Below, in pieces: positions 1-6,078 of a stretch of 23,722 nucleotides of DNA; the first letter of the stretch is position 1; every line of letters begins with the position of its first letter. A program made the position numbers and the translations under genes. The notes under the pieces were generated by a model that worked only from the letters and a program-made list of their open reading frames with translations, was not told where the DNA came from and ran no database searches. This stretch comes from an uncultured Lachnospiraceae bacterium (GTDB lineage Bacteria > Bacillota > Clostridia > Lachnospirales > Lachnospiraceae). Location: the NCBI GenBank assembly GCA_946633495.1, contig CAMPAX010000010.1, positions 1 through 23,722 of the forward strand, given 5' to 3'.

Positions 1-59
1 TCGAACCCCCGACCTTTTGGTCCGTAGCCAAACGCTCTATCCAGCTGAGCTAAGCACGC
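1..59 (-). tRNA. tRNA-Arg(ACG), 3' part cut off by the window edge
   Basis: Read on the minus strand, the sequence from 59 down to 1 has a 7-base acceptor half, TA at positions 8-9, the D-arm GCTC..GAGC, an anticodon arm TTTGG-CTACGGA-CCAAA and the start of a T-arm (GGGGG-TTCGA). The anticodon read from the loop is ACG, so it decodes arginine CGN codons. The T-loop remainder and the 3' acceptor strand lie outside the window. It starts 31 bases after the stop of the phosphopantetheinyl transferase gene on the same strand, with no clear terminator between, so it could be on the same transcript. Confidence 0.93.
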
Positions 60-90
60 AACTATGAAGTTGTTTTCACAACGAAAGTTA

Positions 91-804
91 TTATATATCA
101 AATGAATCAATAATGTCAAGGGGAATCTTCAAGAATTCTTCATGCATTTCCGCGGCATCCGTCCTCACGGCTGCGGAAAGTGTATACGCTTCCTCTTCCA
201 CCAAAGTGATCAGACGATGGTCACCACTCACATCGGGCAGCGACGGAATGTCGGCTACGGAATTTGTGATCCCGGTTCCCAGACATTTCACATACGCTTC
301 CTTCCGGGTCCACAGCCTGCGAAACTCCTTCTGGGGATCTTCTGCCGCTCTCACCGCTTCCTGCTCTTCTTTTGAGTAGAATCGGTCTGTAACTTTAAGC
401 TCCGGATCTGTTTTCGTCTCTATATCGATCCCCACCGGGACATCGGCAACCGCTGCCACAATATACCCGCCGGAATGGGACAGATTAAAGAAATGCCGAT
501 CCCGAGCCTCCTTAGACCGATCCGCCTTAGCCTCGGAAATCTCCGGAACCGGAAGCACCCGCTCCATCAGCATCGGTTTCCCATGGGCATTTGTCGTAAC
601 CTCTGCATTCATAAGGTCGATCCCTGCCGCATCCCAAAGGGCATGACGAAGAAGAAGGCCCGCAGCCAGTTCCTCCAGTTTACCGTGCTCGATACGCATG
701 CGTTGATATCGTTCGGTTCTCCAGGAAGGCAGGCAGGCCAGATATTTCTCTTTGTTCCGGTCCAGATCCTCAGTATTCATTTTGTAGAAGTAGACCTTGA
801 GCAT
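91..804 (-). CDS. 4'-phosphopantetheinyl transferase, Sfp type
   Basis: This 237-residue protein should move the phosphopantetheine arm from coenzyme A to a serine of a carrier protein, turning apo-ACP into holo-ACP in the cytoplasm. The family motifs are visible: FNLSHSGGYIVAAV (about 106-119), VGIDIE (124-129, with the Mg-binding Asp127 and Glu129) and WTRKEAYVK (165-173, with Glu169 and Lys173). The length fits the Sfp/Gsp group and not the short AcpS group. An extra stretch with many charged residues (about 86-103) sits just before the NLSHS motif. The start follows TTGGAG with a 5-base spacer. The gene is third in a cassette with an ACP gene (1945-2199), its obvious substrate. The hairpin at 816-841 lies just upstream of its ribosome binding site. 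Family is certain; which carrier proteins it serves is inferred. Confidence 0.93.
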   Translation of the reverse strand: MLKVYFYKMNTEDLDRNKEKYLACLPSWRTERYQRMRIEHGKLEELAAGLLLRHALWDAAGIDLMNAEVTTNAHGKPMLMERVLPVPEISEAKADRSKEARDRHFFNLSHSGGYIVAAVADVPVGIDIETKTDPELKVTDRFYSKEEQEAVRAAEDPQKEFRRLWTRKEAYVKCLGTGITNSVADIPSLPDVSGDHRLITLVEEEAYTLSAAVRTDAAEMHEEFLKIPLDIIDSFDI

Positions 805-815
805 GATAACTCCAA

Positions 816-841
816 AGGGCGTGAGCCTTGGCCCACGCCCT
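816..841 (-). promoter_or_regulatory. hairpin in front of the phosphopantetheinyl transferase gene
   Basis: A perfect 8-bp inverted repeat (AGGGCGTG / CACGCCCT, 10-base loop) fills most of the 54-base gap between the upstream stop codon and the transferase start. On the minus-strand transcript the stem ends 2-3 bases before the GGAG ribosome binding site. There is no U-run after it, so it is not a convincing terminator. It could affect translation, or RNA processing between the second and third genes. Confidence 0.5.
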
Positions 842-858
842 GTTTTATGACATTTTAC

Positions 859-1926
859 TTATTTTGCTCTCTGATCCAGTCTTGACAGAACCTCAAGCAG
901 TACGGATACTTCCTTCTCCTTTGCGATGTCGAAGTACATCTTGAACTTACTTGCCTGACGTACATCATCATTGATGGAGATCTTGATCAGCAGGTTCCGT
1001 GCGGTCTGCATGTTCTTTACAACCAGTTCATAGTTCTTGATCAGCGTCTCATCATAATTCAGATAACCATTTGCCATAAGGAACTTCAGGCGCTCCAGCA
1101 TCAGCACCTTATGATCATACATAACATGAAGCGCACGGATATCATAATCCGGTTCTTCCTGCTTCATCTGATCCATGATACGCTTGTAAACTCTCTCATA
1201 TACATCTACACCAAAGGTCGTATCGGAGAAACGGTTCCGCATCATACGGAAATGATTCTTGGTATCTTCGGAATTCAGATACTCGCGCAGGGTATCCCGG
1301 ATCAGGGTGATATCCACATCATAGTAAGTAGTATCTGTATTCTTCAGGATAACGAACAAGCCTCTGGTACCCTTGTAATCGTCTTTAAACATATGGTCGT
1401 CAGATGCCGTGATGTCCTCATAGCCCCTCTGAACGTCTTTGAAGGATACCGTGTTGGTGGAATAATGATCTTTGAAAGTGAAGTCGCCTACATGGAACAC
1501 TTCTTTTTCCAGATCATATCCGTAAATGAACAGCTCGTGAGGGAATTTGTAATCCACTTCAACGTCACTGTCGGACAGGATCTTCGCCTCATCGAAGACA
1601 CCGTATACATACCCGTTCAGGTTGATGGTCTTGATGATAAAATCGATGATATTTCCGCAATAGCTCTCAATCTGCTCCTTGGTAAGCAGTGAGGTGATCA
1701 GATACGGGCACTCCTTCAGGGAGCTGCTGCCCGGCATGATATCTGCCAGAAGCATATCATCTCCGGTAAAGATCTCCTGAATATTATAGCAGCGCAGCTG
1801 GATGTAGTTACTGAATATCCAGCGCTTTGCATTTTCATCGTCTGACAGGATTGAGAACAGTGTTGCATGCCACTGCCAGGATGTGATCATCGGTTTTGTA
1901 ACCGCAAGAATCTTCTTGTTCTCCAT
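859..1926 (-). CDS. BtrH-N/papain-like protein of an ACP cassette, function unknown
   Basis: I do not firmly recognise this 355-residue protein. The middle carries HELFIYGYD (130-138), then FHVGDF (144-149), FKDHYS and VSFKDVQRGYED (160-171). That spacing resembles the His-Asp half of the papain-like fold in the BtrH N-terminal family, whose named member transfers an acyl group from a carrier protein in butirosin synthesis. The C-terminal half (about 200-355) is charged and probably helical. There is no signal peptide or membrane segment. In that fold a nucleophilic Cys is expected near the N-terminus, but the matching stretch here reads ITSWQWH (14-20); the first Cys is residue 46, with others at 73 and 90. 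It may be inactive or use another residue. It starts after a GGGGGG ribosome binding site and lies between the ACP and transferase genes, so it probably acts on the acyl-ACP. Confidence 0.55.
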   Translation of the reverse strand: MENKKILAVTKPMITSWQWHATLFSILSDDENAKRWIFSNYIQLRCYNIQEIFTGDDMLLADIMPGSSSLKECPYLITSLLTKEQIESYCGNIIDFIIKTINLNGYVYGVFDEAKILSDSDVEVDYKFPHELFIYGYDLEKEVFHVGDFTFKDHYSTNTVSFKDVQRGYEDITASDDHMFKDDYKGTRGLFVILKNTDTTYYDVDITLIRDTLREYLNSEDTKNHFRMMRNRFSDTTFGVDVYERVYKRIMDQMKQEEPDYDIRALHVMYDHKVLMLERLKFLMANGYLNYDETLIKNYELVVKNMQTARNLLIKISINDDVRQASKFKMYFDIAKEKEVSVLLEVLSRLDQRAK

Positions 1927-1944
1927 AGTATCGTCCCCCCATTC

Positions 1945-2199
1945 CTATTCTTTGTCATCAAGCTTTTTCTCGATCAGAGCCGCTACATCCCCAAAGCACT
2001 GATATCCATCCAGTGCCAGCTCATAATCCGTAAAGCTGATCTCAAACTTTTCTTCCGCTGCAACGATCAGTCGGATGATGGAAATGGAATTCACCCCGTA
2101 CTCGTTAACCATATCCTTCTTCAGATCTACGTCCGTAAGTTCCGGCATCACTTCGCCGATAAGGGATATCAGTTCCTGTTCAATTTTTTCTTTCTCCAT
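1945..2199 (-). CDS. acyl carrier protein, stand-alone
   Basis: This 84-residue acidic helical protein has the fold and length of an acyl/peptidyl carrier protein. The phosphopantetheine-accepting serine is Ser38 in YGVNSISIIRL; the usual Asp-Ser-Leu is Asn-Ser-Ile here. The Asn-Ser form suggests a specialised carrier and not the housekeeping fatty-acid AcpP, which would normally keep Asp-Ser-Leu and sit beside fab genes. The start follows AAGGGAG with a 9-base spacer. It is the first gene of the cassette behind the promoter at 2261-2289, with an 18-base gap to the next gene. No ketosynthase, adenylation or ligase gene is visible nearby, so the group it carries is unknown. Confidence 0.9.
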   Translation of the reverse strand: MEKEKIEQELISLIGEVMPELTDVDLKKDMVNEYGVNSISIIRLIVAAEEKFEISFTDYELALDGYQCFGDVAALIEKKLDDKE

Positions 2200-2260
2200 A
2201 ATGTAACGCTCCCTTCTTCATGTGCTACCTTGTCCATTTTGAACAAAATAATCTATGAAT

Positions 2261-2289
2261 ATTCTACTAAATCACGATACAAAATTCAA
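2261..2289 (-). promoter_or_regulatory. predicted sigma-A promoter of the ACP cassette
   Basis: On the minus strand, TTGAAT (2284-2289) and TAGAAT (2261-2266) are separated by 17 bases. They match the -35 and -10 consensus at 4/6 and 5/6. It sits directly downstream of the rplA terminator and about 55 bases before the ACP start, so the cassette has its own start of transcription. Confidence 0.65.
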
Positions 2290-2302
2290 CCTTTTTTTAA
2301 CC

Positions 2303-2340
2303 ACAAAAGAACCGCCGCAGAGGAATCTGCGGCGGTTCTC
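2303..2340 (-). terminator. rho-independent terminator after rplA
   Basis: The minus-strand RNA forms a 14-bp stem (2308-2321 with 2326-2339) with a 4-base loop, centred on GAACCGCCGCAGA and its complement, followed by a short U-run and then an A-rich tract. It ends the ribosomal protein transcript and separates it from the ACP cassette. The plus strand has no T-run on its far side, so it works in one direction only. Confidence 0.9.
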
Positions 2341-2387
2341 TGTGAAGGAACTCTGTTGTCAAAGAGCCCTTCGTCCCTGGTTGTGGC

Positions 2388-3086
2388 TTACGCCTCCGTG
2401 AAACGGATCGGATTCAGCTTGATGCCGGGGCCCATGGTAGAGGTGATAGTCACACTCTTCAGGTACTGACCCTTGGCAGCCGACGGCTTAGCCTTTACAA
2501 CGGCATACATTAAGGCTTTATAATTGTCAATAATCTGTTCCTCGGTGAAGGATACTTTTCCTACCGGAACGTGAATGATATTAGCCTTGTCAAGACGATA
2601 CTCGATCTTACCTGCTTTTACTTCCTCGATTGCCTTTACGACATCCGGAGTAACGGTTCCTGCCTTCGGGTTCGGCATAAGACCTTTCGGTCCAAGGATA
2701 CGACCCAGACGTCCTACGACACCCATCATGTCCGGAGTAGCGATAACAACGTCAAAGTCCAGCCAGCCTTCATTCTGGATCTTCGGTACCAGCTCATCGC
2801 CGCCTGCATAGTCAGCGCCGGCTGCCAGTGCCTGATCTACCTTTTCTCCCTTGGCAAATACGAGAACCTTAACGGTCTTACCTGTTCCGTGGGGAAGTAC
2901 TACCGCACCACGTACCTGCTGGTCTGCGTGACGTCCGTCAACACCCAGCTTCAGGTGAGCCTCTACGGTCTCATCGAATTTTGCATTTGCGACCTTCTTC
3001 AGGATAGCGACTGCTTCCGGAAGATCGTACAGCTTGCTCTTCTCAACAAGTTTTGATGCTTCTAAATATCTTTTTCCTTTTTTCAT
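2388..3086 (-). CDS. rplA: 50S ribosomal protein L1
   Basis: The 232-residue product has normal L1 length and sequence: KRYLEASKLVEK at the start, the VLPHGTGKTVKVLVFAKG strand, the LGPKGLMPNPKAGTV loop typical of L1, and the C-terminal TSTMGPGIKLN stretch. L1 binds 23S rRNA in the mobile stalk near the E site. In other bacteria it also represses its own rplK-rplA message. It starts 60 bases after rplK behind an AGGAGG site (GGAGGAATATC) and is the last gene of the rpmG-secE-nusG-rplK-rplA group. The terminator at 2303-2340 follows it, so rplJ-rplL are not attached here. Confidence 0.98.
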   Translation of the reverse strand: MKKGKRYLEASKLVEKSKLYDLPEAVAILKKVANAKFDETVEAHLKLGVDGRHADQQVRGAVVLPHGTGKTVKVLVFAKGEKVDQALAAGADYAGGDELVPKIQNEGWLDFDVVIATPDMMGVVGRLGRILGPKGLMPNPKAGTVTPDVVKAIEEVKAGKIEYRLDKANIIHVPVGKVSFTEEQIIDNYKALMYAVVKAKPSAAKGQYLKSVTITSTMGPGIKLNPIRFTEA

Positions 3087-3146
3087 GATATTCCTCCTGT
3101 GGTATTATCGGAATGCTGTCTGCAATTCCTTCCACCTTAATATGAC

Positions 3147-3572
3147 TTAGTCAACAACTTCAACGCCCATGGAACGTGCGGTTCCTGCGATCATGCTCAT
3201 AGCAGCCTCGATGGAAGCGGCGTTCAGATCCGGCATCTTCATTTCAGCGATCTCCTTCAGCTGAGCCTTGGTGATCTTTGCAACCTTCTTCTTATTCGGC
3301 TCGCCGGATCCGCTCTGGATCTTGCATGCCTTCTTGATAAGAACCGGTGCCGGCGGTGTCTTGGTGATGAAGCTGAAGCTTCTGTCAGCATACACGGTGA
3401 TGACAACCGGAATTACCAGGTCACCCTTGTCAGCGGTTCTTGCATTGAACTGCTTTGTGAACTCCGGGATATTTACACCGTGCTGTCCGAGTGCAGGGCC
3501 TACCGGAGGTGCCGGAGTTGCCTTACCTGCAGGGATCTGTAATTTGATGTAACCAGTTACTTTCTTCGCCAT
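3147..3572 (-). CDS. rplK: 50S ribosomal protein L11
   Basis: The 141-residue product matches L11 over its whole length: TGYIKLQIPAGKATPAPPVG with the conserved Pro-rich turn, GPALGQHGVNIPEF, TKTPPAPVLIKKA in the N-terminal domain, and the rRNA-binding C-terminal domain ending IAGTARSMGVEVVD. L11 binds the GTPase-associated centre of 23S rRNA and is needed for factor binding and the stringent response. A GGAGGT ribosome binding site precedes the start. The 160-base spacer to nusG is unusually rich in hairpins (see 3631-3739). Confidence 0.98.
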   Translation of the reverse strand: MAKKVTGYIKLQIPAGKATPAPPVGPALGQHGVNIPEFTKQFNARTADKGDLVIPVVITVYADRSFSFITKTPPAPVLIKKACKIQSGSGEPNKKKVAKITKAQLKEIAEMKMPDLNAASIEAAMSMIAGTARSMGVEVVD

Positions 3573-3630
3573 TTTAGCGTACCTCCTGAATGTGGTGTTA
3601 ACGGGTTTGTCCCTTCCACTTTTTTACAAT

Positions 3631-3739
3631 GAAGTTTCTGCGAGAAACTTCGTATCGGCATGCAATGCATGCGATAATACTTTTCCAATCACTGTAAGAA
3701 AAGGATCCATGCCATCCGGCAAGTCTTCCTGCTTACAGT
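3631..3739 (-). promoter_or_regulatory. multi-hairpin spacer between nusG and rplK
   Basis: Three inverted repeats are packed in the 160-base nusG-rplK spacer. One is GAAGTTTCT/AGAAACTTC with a 3-base loop (3631-3651). The second is GCATGC-AAT-GCATGC, extended by ATC/GAT with one bulge (3654-3675). The third is ACTGTAAG/CTTACAGT (3691-3698 with 3732-3739), which includes the nusG stop codon and encloses a small TGCC/GGCA hairpin. None is followed by a U-run on the minus strand, so read-through into rplK is expected. A role in autoregulation of rplK-rplA or in RNA processing is possible but not shown. Confidence 0.55.
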
Positions 3740-4473
3740 TTGATGATCTCTCCCAGGCTGATCTCCACATCTGTGGACCGACCGAAGAGATCGAGTTCCA
3801 CTGTGACAGTCTGCTTCCCGGCATTGACCTTCTTGATCTTCGTCTGGTTTCCTTCCCAGACGCCGGAAATGATCCTGATCTCATCTCCCACCGCAACATC
3901 AATGGTGTAATCATCCTTCTTCACGCCGAACATCCGCATCTCATCATCTGAGAGGGGAACCGGCATGGATCCGGGGCCAACGAAGCCTGTAACACCACTG
4001 GTGTTTCTGACAACATACCAGGTTCTGTCGTTCATGATCATGTTCACGAGCACATAGCACGGCATCAGCTTTCTGGAGATCGTCTTGCGTTTTCCGGTCT
4101 TGGTCGTCTCCACAACTTCCTGTGTCGGTACCATAACCTCAAACATCTGCTCCTGAAGTTTATTGTTCTTGATGGCTGCCTCGATGTTCGTCTTAACCTT
4201 ATTCTCATGTCCGGAATAGGTATGAACAACATACCAGCGAGGTTCATTGTCCGCGCCTTGCTGCTTCAGGTTCGTGGATTCCGGAGCTGCCTTCCGGACT
4301 TCGGTATCATCTTCGATACCTTCCGGAATACTCACAGTATCTTCTTCATCGAATACGGAGCTCTTCGGGGATTCTTCATCGGTTTCCAAAGCGACCTCTG
4401 TATCCTCGATCTCAATATCCATCTCCGGATCAGATTCCATGATGAGCTCTTCGTCTTTTTTCATATCTGCCAT
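3733..4473 (-). CDS. nusG: transcription termination/antitermination factor NusG with acidic N-terminal extension
   Basis: NusG binds RNA polymerase and controls pausing, Rho-dependent termination and coupling to the ribosome. The NGN domain begins at about residue 78 (PRWYVVHTYSGHENKVK) and includes SRKLMPCYVLVNM and VRNTSGVTGFVG. The KOW domain follows at about 194 (GDEIRIISGVWEGNQTKIKKV). The protein is 246 residues, against about 175-180 for the usual form. The extra 75 residues at the N-terminus are mostly Asp, Glu, Ser and Thr with no hydrophobic core, so probably disordered. There is no good internal start just before the NGN domain, and the upstream ATG lies 12 bases from the secE stop, so I kept the long form. 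Confidence 0.95.
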   Translation of the reverse strand: MADMKKDEELIMESDPEMDIEIEDTEVALETDEESPKSSVFDEEDTVSIPEGIEDDTEVRKAAPESTNLKQQGADNEPRWYVVHTYSGHENKVKTNIEAAIKNNKLQEQMFEVMVPTQEVVETTKTGKRKTISRKLMPCYVLVNMIMNDRTWYVVRNTSGVTGFVGPGSMPVPLSDDEMRMFGVKKDDYTIDVAVGDEIRIISGVWEGNQTKIKKVNAGKQTVTVELDLFGRSTDVEISLGEIIKL

Positions 4474-4485
4474 CCGATCACCTGC

Positions 4486-4710
4486 CTACCAAATAAAACT
4501 GAGTCCATACTCAACAAGAAAATCGATGCCCATGGTGATCGCTCCGAGGATCACGGCGGAGATTACAACTGCGGTTGTCTCACGTGCAACGCGCTTTTTG
4601 TCCGGCCATGTGATCTTCTTCGCTTCAACCTTGAGCCCCTGAAACCAGCTTCTTTTCAGGGCAGGAGATGCATTTTCTTTTGTCTCTGTCTTTTCTTTAT
4701 TATCAGACAT
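4486..4710 (-). CDS. secE: preprotein translocase subunit SecE
   Basis: The 74-residue product has the short single-span SecE form of Gram-positive bacteria: a charged cytoplasmic N-terminus, the conserved amphipathic segment GLKVEAKKITWPDKKRVARE, then one membrane helix (about 47-70, TTAVVISAVILGAITMGIDF). SecE clamps SecY in the SecYEG protein-export channel of the cytoplasmic membrane. It lies between rpmG and nusG with short gaps, the usual arrangement in Firmicutes. The start follows a GGGAGG ribosome binding site. Confidence 0.97.
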   Translation of the reverse strand: MSDNKEKTETKENASPALKRSWFQGLKVEAKKITWPDKKRVARETTAVVISAVILGAITMGIDFLVEYGLSFIW

Positions 4711-4739
4711 ATCTGCCTCCCTATACTCGATCCGCTATG

Positions 4740-4889
4740 TTACTTGGTTTCTTTGTGCATGGTGTGTGCCTTGCAGAACGGACAGTACTTTTTCGTTTCC
4801 ATACGTTCCGGGTGGTTCTTCTTCTCTTTTGTCAGATTGTAATTTCTCTGCTTACATTCTGTACAAGCAAGTGTGATTTTAACGCGCAC
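4740..4889 (-). CDS. rpmG: 50S ribosomal protein L33, GTG start
   Basis: Translating the minus strand from a GTG at 4887-4889 gives a 49-residue protein beginning MRVKITLACTECKQRNYN and ending CPFCKAHTMHKETK, which is L33. Two CxxC pairs (TECK and CPFC contexts) make it the zinc-binding, C+ form. GGAGG stands 8 bases before the GTG, and no ATG in frame would give the conserved N-terminus. It is the first gene of the rpmG-secE-nusG-rplK-rplA group, about 115 bases downstream of the promoter at 5003-5031. Confidence 0.95.
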   Translation of the reverse strand: MRVKITLACTECKQRNYNLTKEKKNHPERMETKKYCPFCKAHTMHKETK

Positions 4890-5002
4890 GAGCCTCACCT
4901 CCGATTCTTAGATTTTGACAACTGATCAGCTTATGCTGATCCTATAAAGCCTTCGCCGGACATATGCACACCAAAAAAAGCCGCATTTGACCGGCAAGAG
5001 TA

Positions 5003-5031
5003 AATTTAGCATACAAGCCGGGGAATGTCAA
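5003..5031 (-). promoter_or_regulatory. predicted promoter of the rpmG-secE-nusG-rplKA operon
   Basis: The minus strand shows a perfect -35 TTGACA (5026-5031), a 17-base spacer and TAAATT (5003-5008) with an upstream TG, so an extended -10. The TGA inside the -35 is also the stop codon of the rsuA-type gene. The leader to rpmG is about 105 bases and holds a GATCAGC/GCTGATC hairpin (4923-4940) with no U-run. Confidence 0.75.
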
Positions 5032-5816
5032 GACATTTTACCGATATCCTCTTCTGTCAGTTTTCGTATTTCTCCCGGCTTCATATCCTCCGGAATCGAA
5101 AGCTTCCCCATGGATATCCGTTTCAGGAAAATGACACTGCATCCCACTGCTTCAAACATCCGCTTTACCTGGTGAAACCGTCCTTCCGTAATGACAAGTT
5201 CCACCTCGCTGAGGCGGGGTGATGCTTCCTTTAAAGAAGCCATCCGGTTCTCCTCTTCGATCCCGTGCTGCCTCATGCAGTCCAGATACTGTTCTTCACT
5301 CATTTCCCCGAGGATCCTGAGCCTGGCCGGTGCTGTATCTTTCTCATCTCCGATGTCCAGTCCGGCCAGAAATCGGTCTTCGACGCCTTCCGGCAGATCT
5401 CCTGCCACCACCGCACGATAGGTCTTCTCCACATGCTTCCCCGGAGCCAGCAGCCGATTACTGAGCTTTCCGTCATTTGTGATCAGTAAAAGGCCCACCG
5501 TATCCCGGTCCAGACGCCCTACGGGAAAAAGATCTCTCCTCTTCGGTTCCGGGATCAGATCCACGACCGTCTTCTCTCTGCCGTCTCTGGATGCCGAAAG
5601 GATCCCGGCCGGTTTATATAGAAGATAATAGGATATCTCCTCATAGAACACCTGCGTTCCATCTACCAGAACCTGTGACGCGGTGTCAATCTTCTGATCG
5701 GGTGTTCTTACCTGTACCCCGTTCACTGTCACATGACCTTTTCGCACCAGATCACGTACCGCACTGCGGGTTCCGTATCCCGCATCTGCCATATATTTAT
5801 CCAGCCTGATCTGCAT
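5028..5816 (-). CDS. 16S rRNA pseudouridine synthase, RsuA type
   Basis: The 262-residue product should turn a uridine of ribosomal RNA, probably 16S U516, into pseudouridine. It has an N-terminal S4 RNA-binding domain (1-60, MQIRLDKYMADAGYGTRSAV) followed by the catalytic domain. The active-site Asp103 lies in FPVGRLDRDTVGLLLITNDG, and VITEGRFHQVKRMFEAVG is the conserved late motif. The segment LLAPGKHVEKTYRA favours RsuA over RluB. The frame stays open 28 codons further upstream, but the ATG at 5816 has AGGAGG at a good distance and begins the S4 domain, so I chose it. A charged insert of about 25 residues (near 185-210) interrupts the catalytic domain. Its stop codon is shared with the -35 of the next operon. 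Confidence 0.9.
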   Translation of the reverse strand: MQIRLDKYMADAGYGTRSAVRDLVRKGHVTVNGVQVRTPDQKIDTASQVLVDGTQVFYEEISYYLLYKPAGILSASRDGREKTVVDLIPEPKRRDLFPVGRLDRDTVGLLLITNDGKLSNRLLAPGKHVEKTYRAVVAGDLPEGVEDRFLAGLDIGDEKDTAPARLRILGEMSEEQYLDCMRQHGIEEENRMASLKEASPRLSEVELVITEGRFHQVKRMFEAVGCSVIFLKRISMGKLSIPEDMKPGEIRKLTEEDIGKMS

Positions 5817-5912
5817 GAAAGCTCCTCCTGTCTTTGGCTCTTCCTTCTGCCTTATAACAATCCCGTATTTTACCGCTGCAAAAACTTGACAGTCAGGCAA
5901 ATCGCACCAGCA

Positions 5913-5935
5913 TTGTCACTTTGACATTATGACAA
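5913..5935. promoter_or_regulatory. inverted repeat, candidate operator upstream of the AbiEi-like gene
   Basis: TTGTCA (5913-5918) and TGACAA (5930-5935) form an inverted repeat around a TTGACA (5921-5926) that could be a plus-strand -35 element. AbiEi-type antitoxins are known to repress their own promoter by binding inverted repeats, so this is a reasonable operator candidate. No good -10 is found at the right distance, which keeps the promoter reading weak. Confidence 0.35.
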
Positions 5936-6078
5936 GTATTATGTGATTCTTCACTTGAATTTTAGGTTAAATTCGGTTATTGTTCAATCATGGGGGTGTG
6001 GTATGCCGTTTATCAGCGCAACTTAGGAACCAGTAAATTATAACAAAATACCGGACAAAAGGAAACGGGTGATACGAT

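Noticed and set aside
1..2300. Genomic island at the tRNA-Arg
   Set aside because: Integration usually uses the 3' end of a tRNA, which lies outside the window. No integrase or direct repeat is visible on the 5' side, where the cassette lies.
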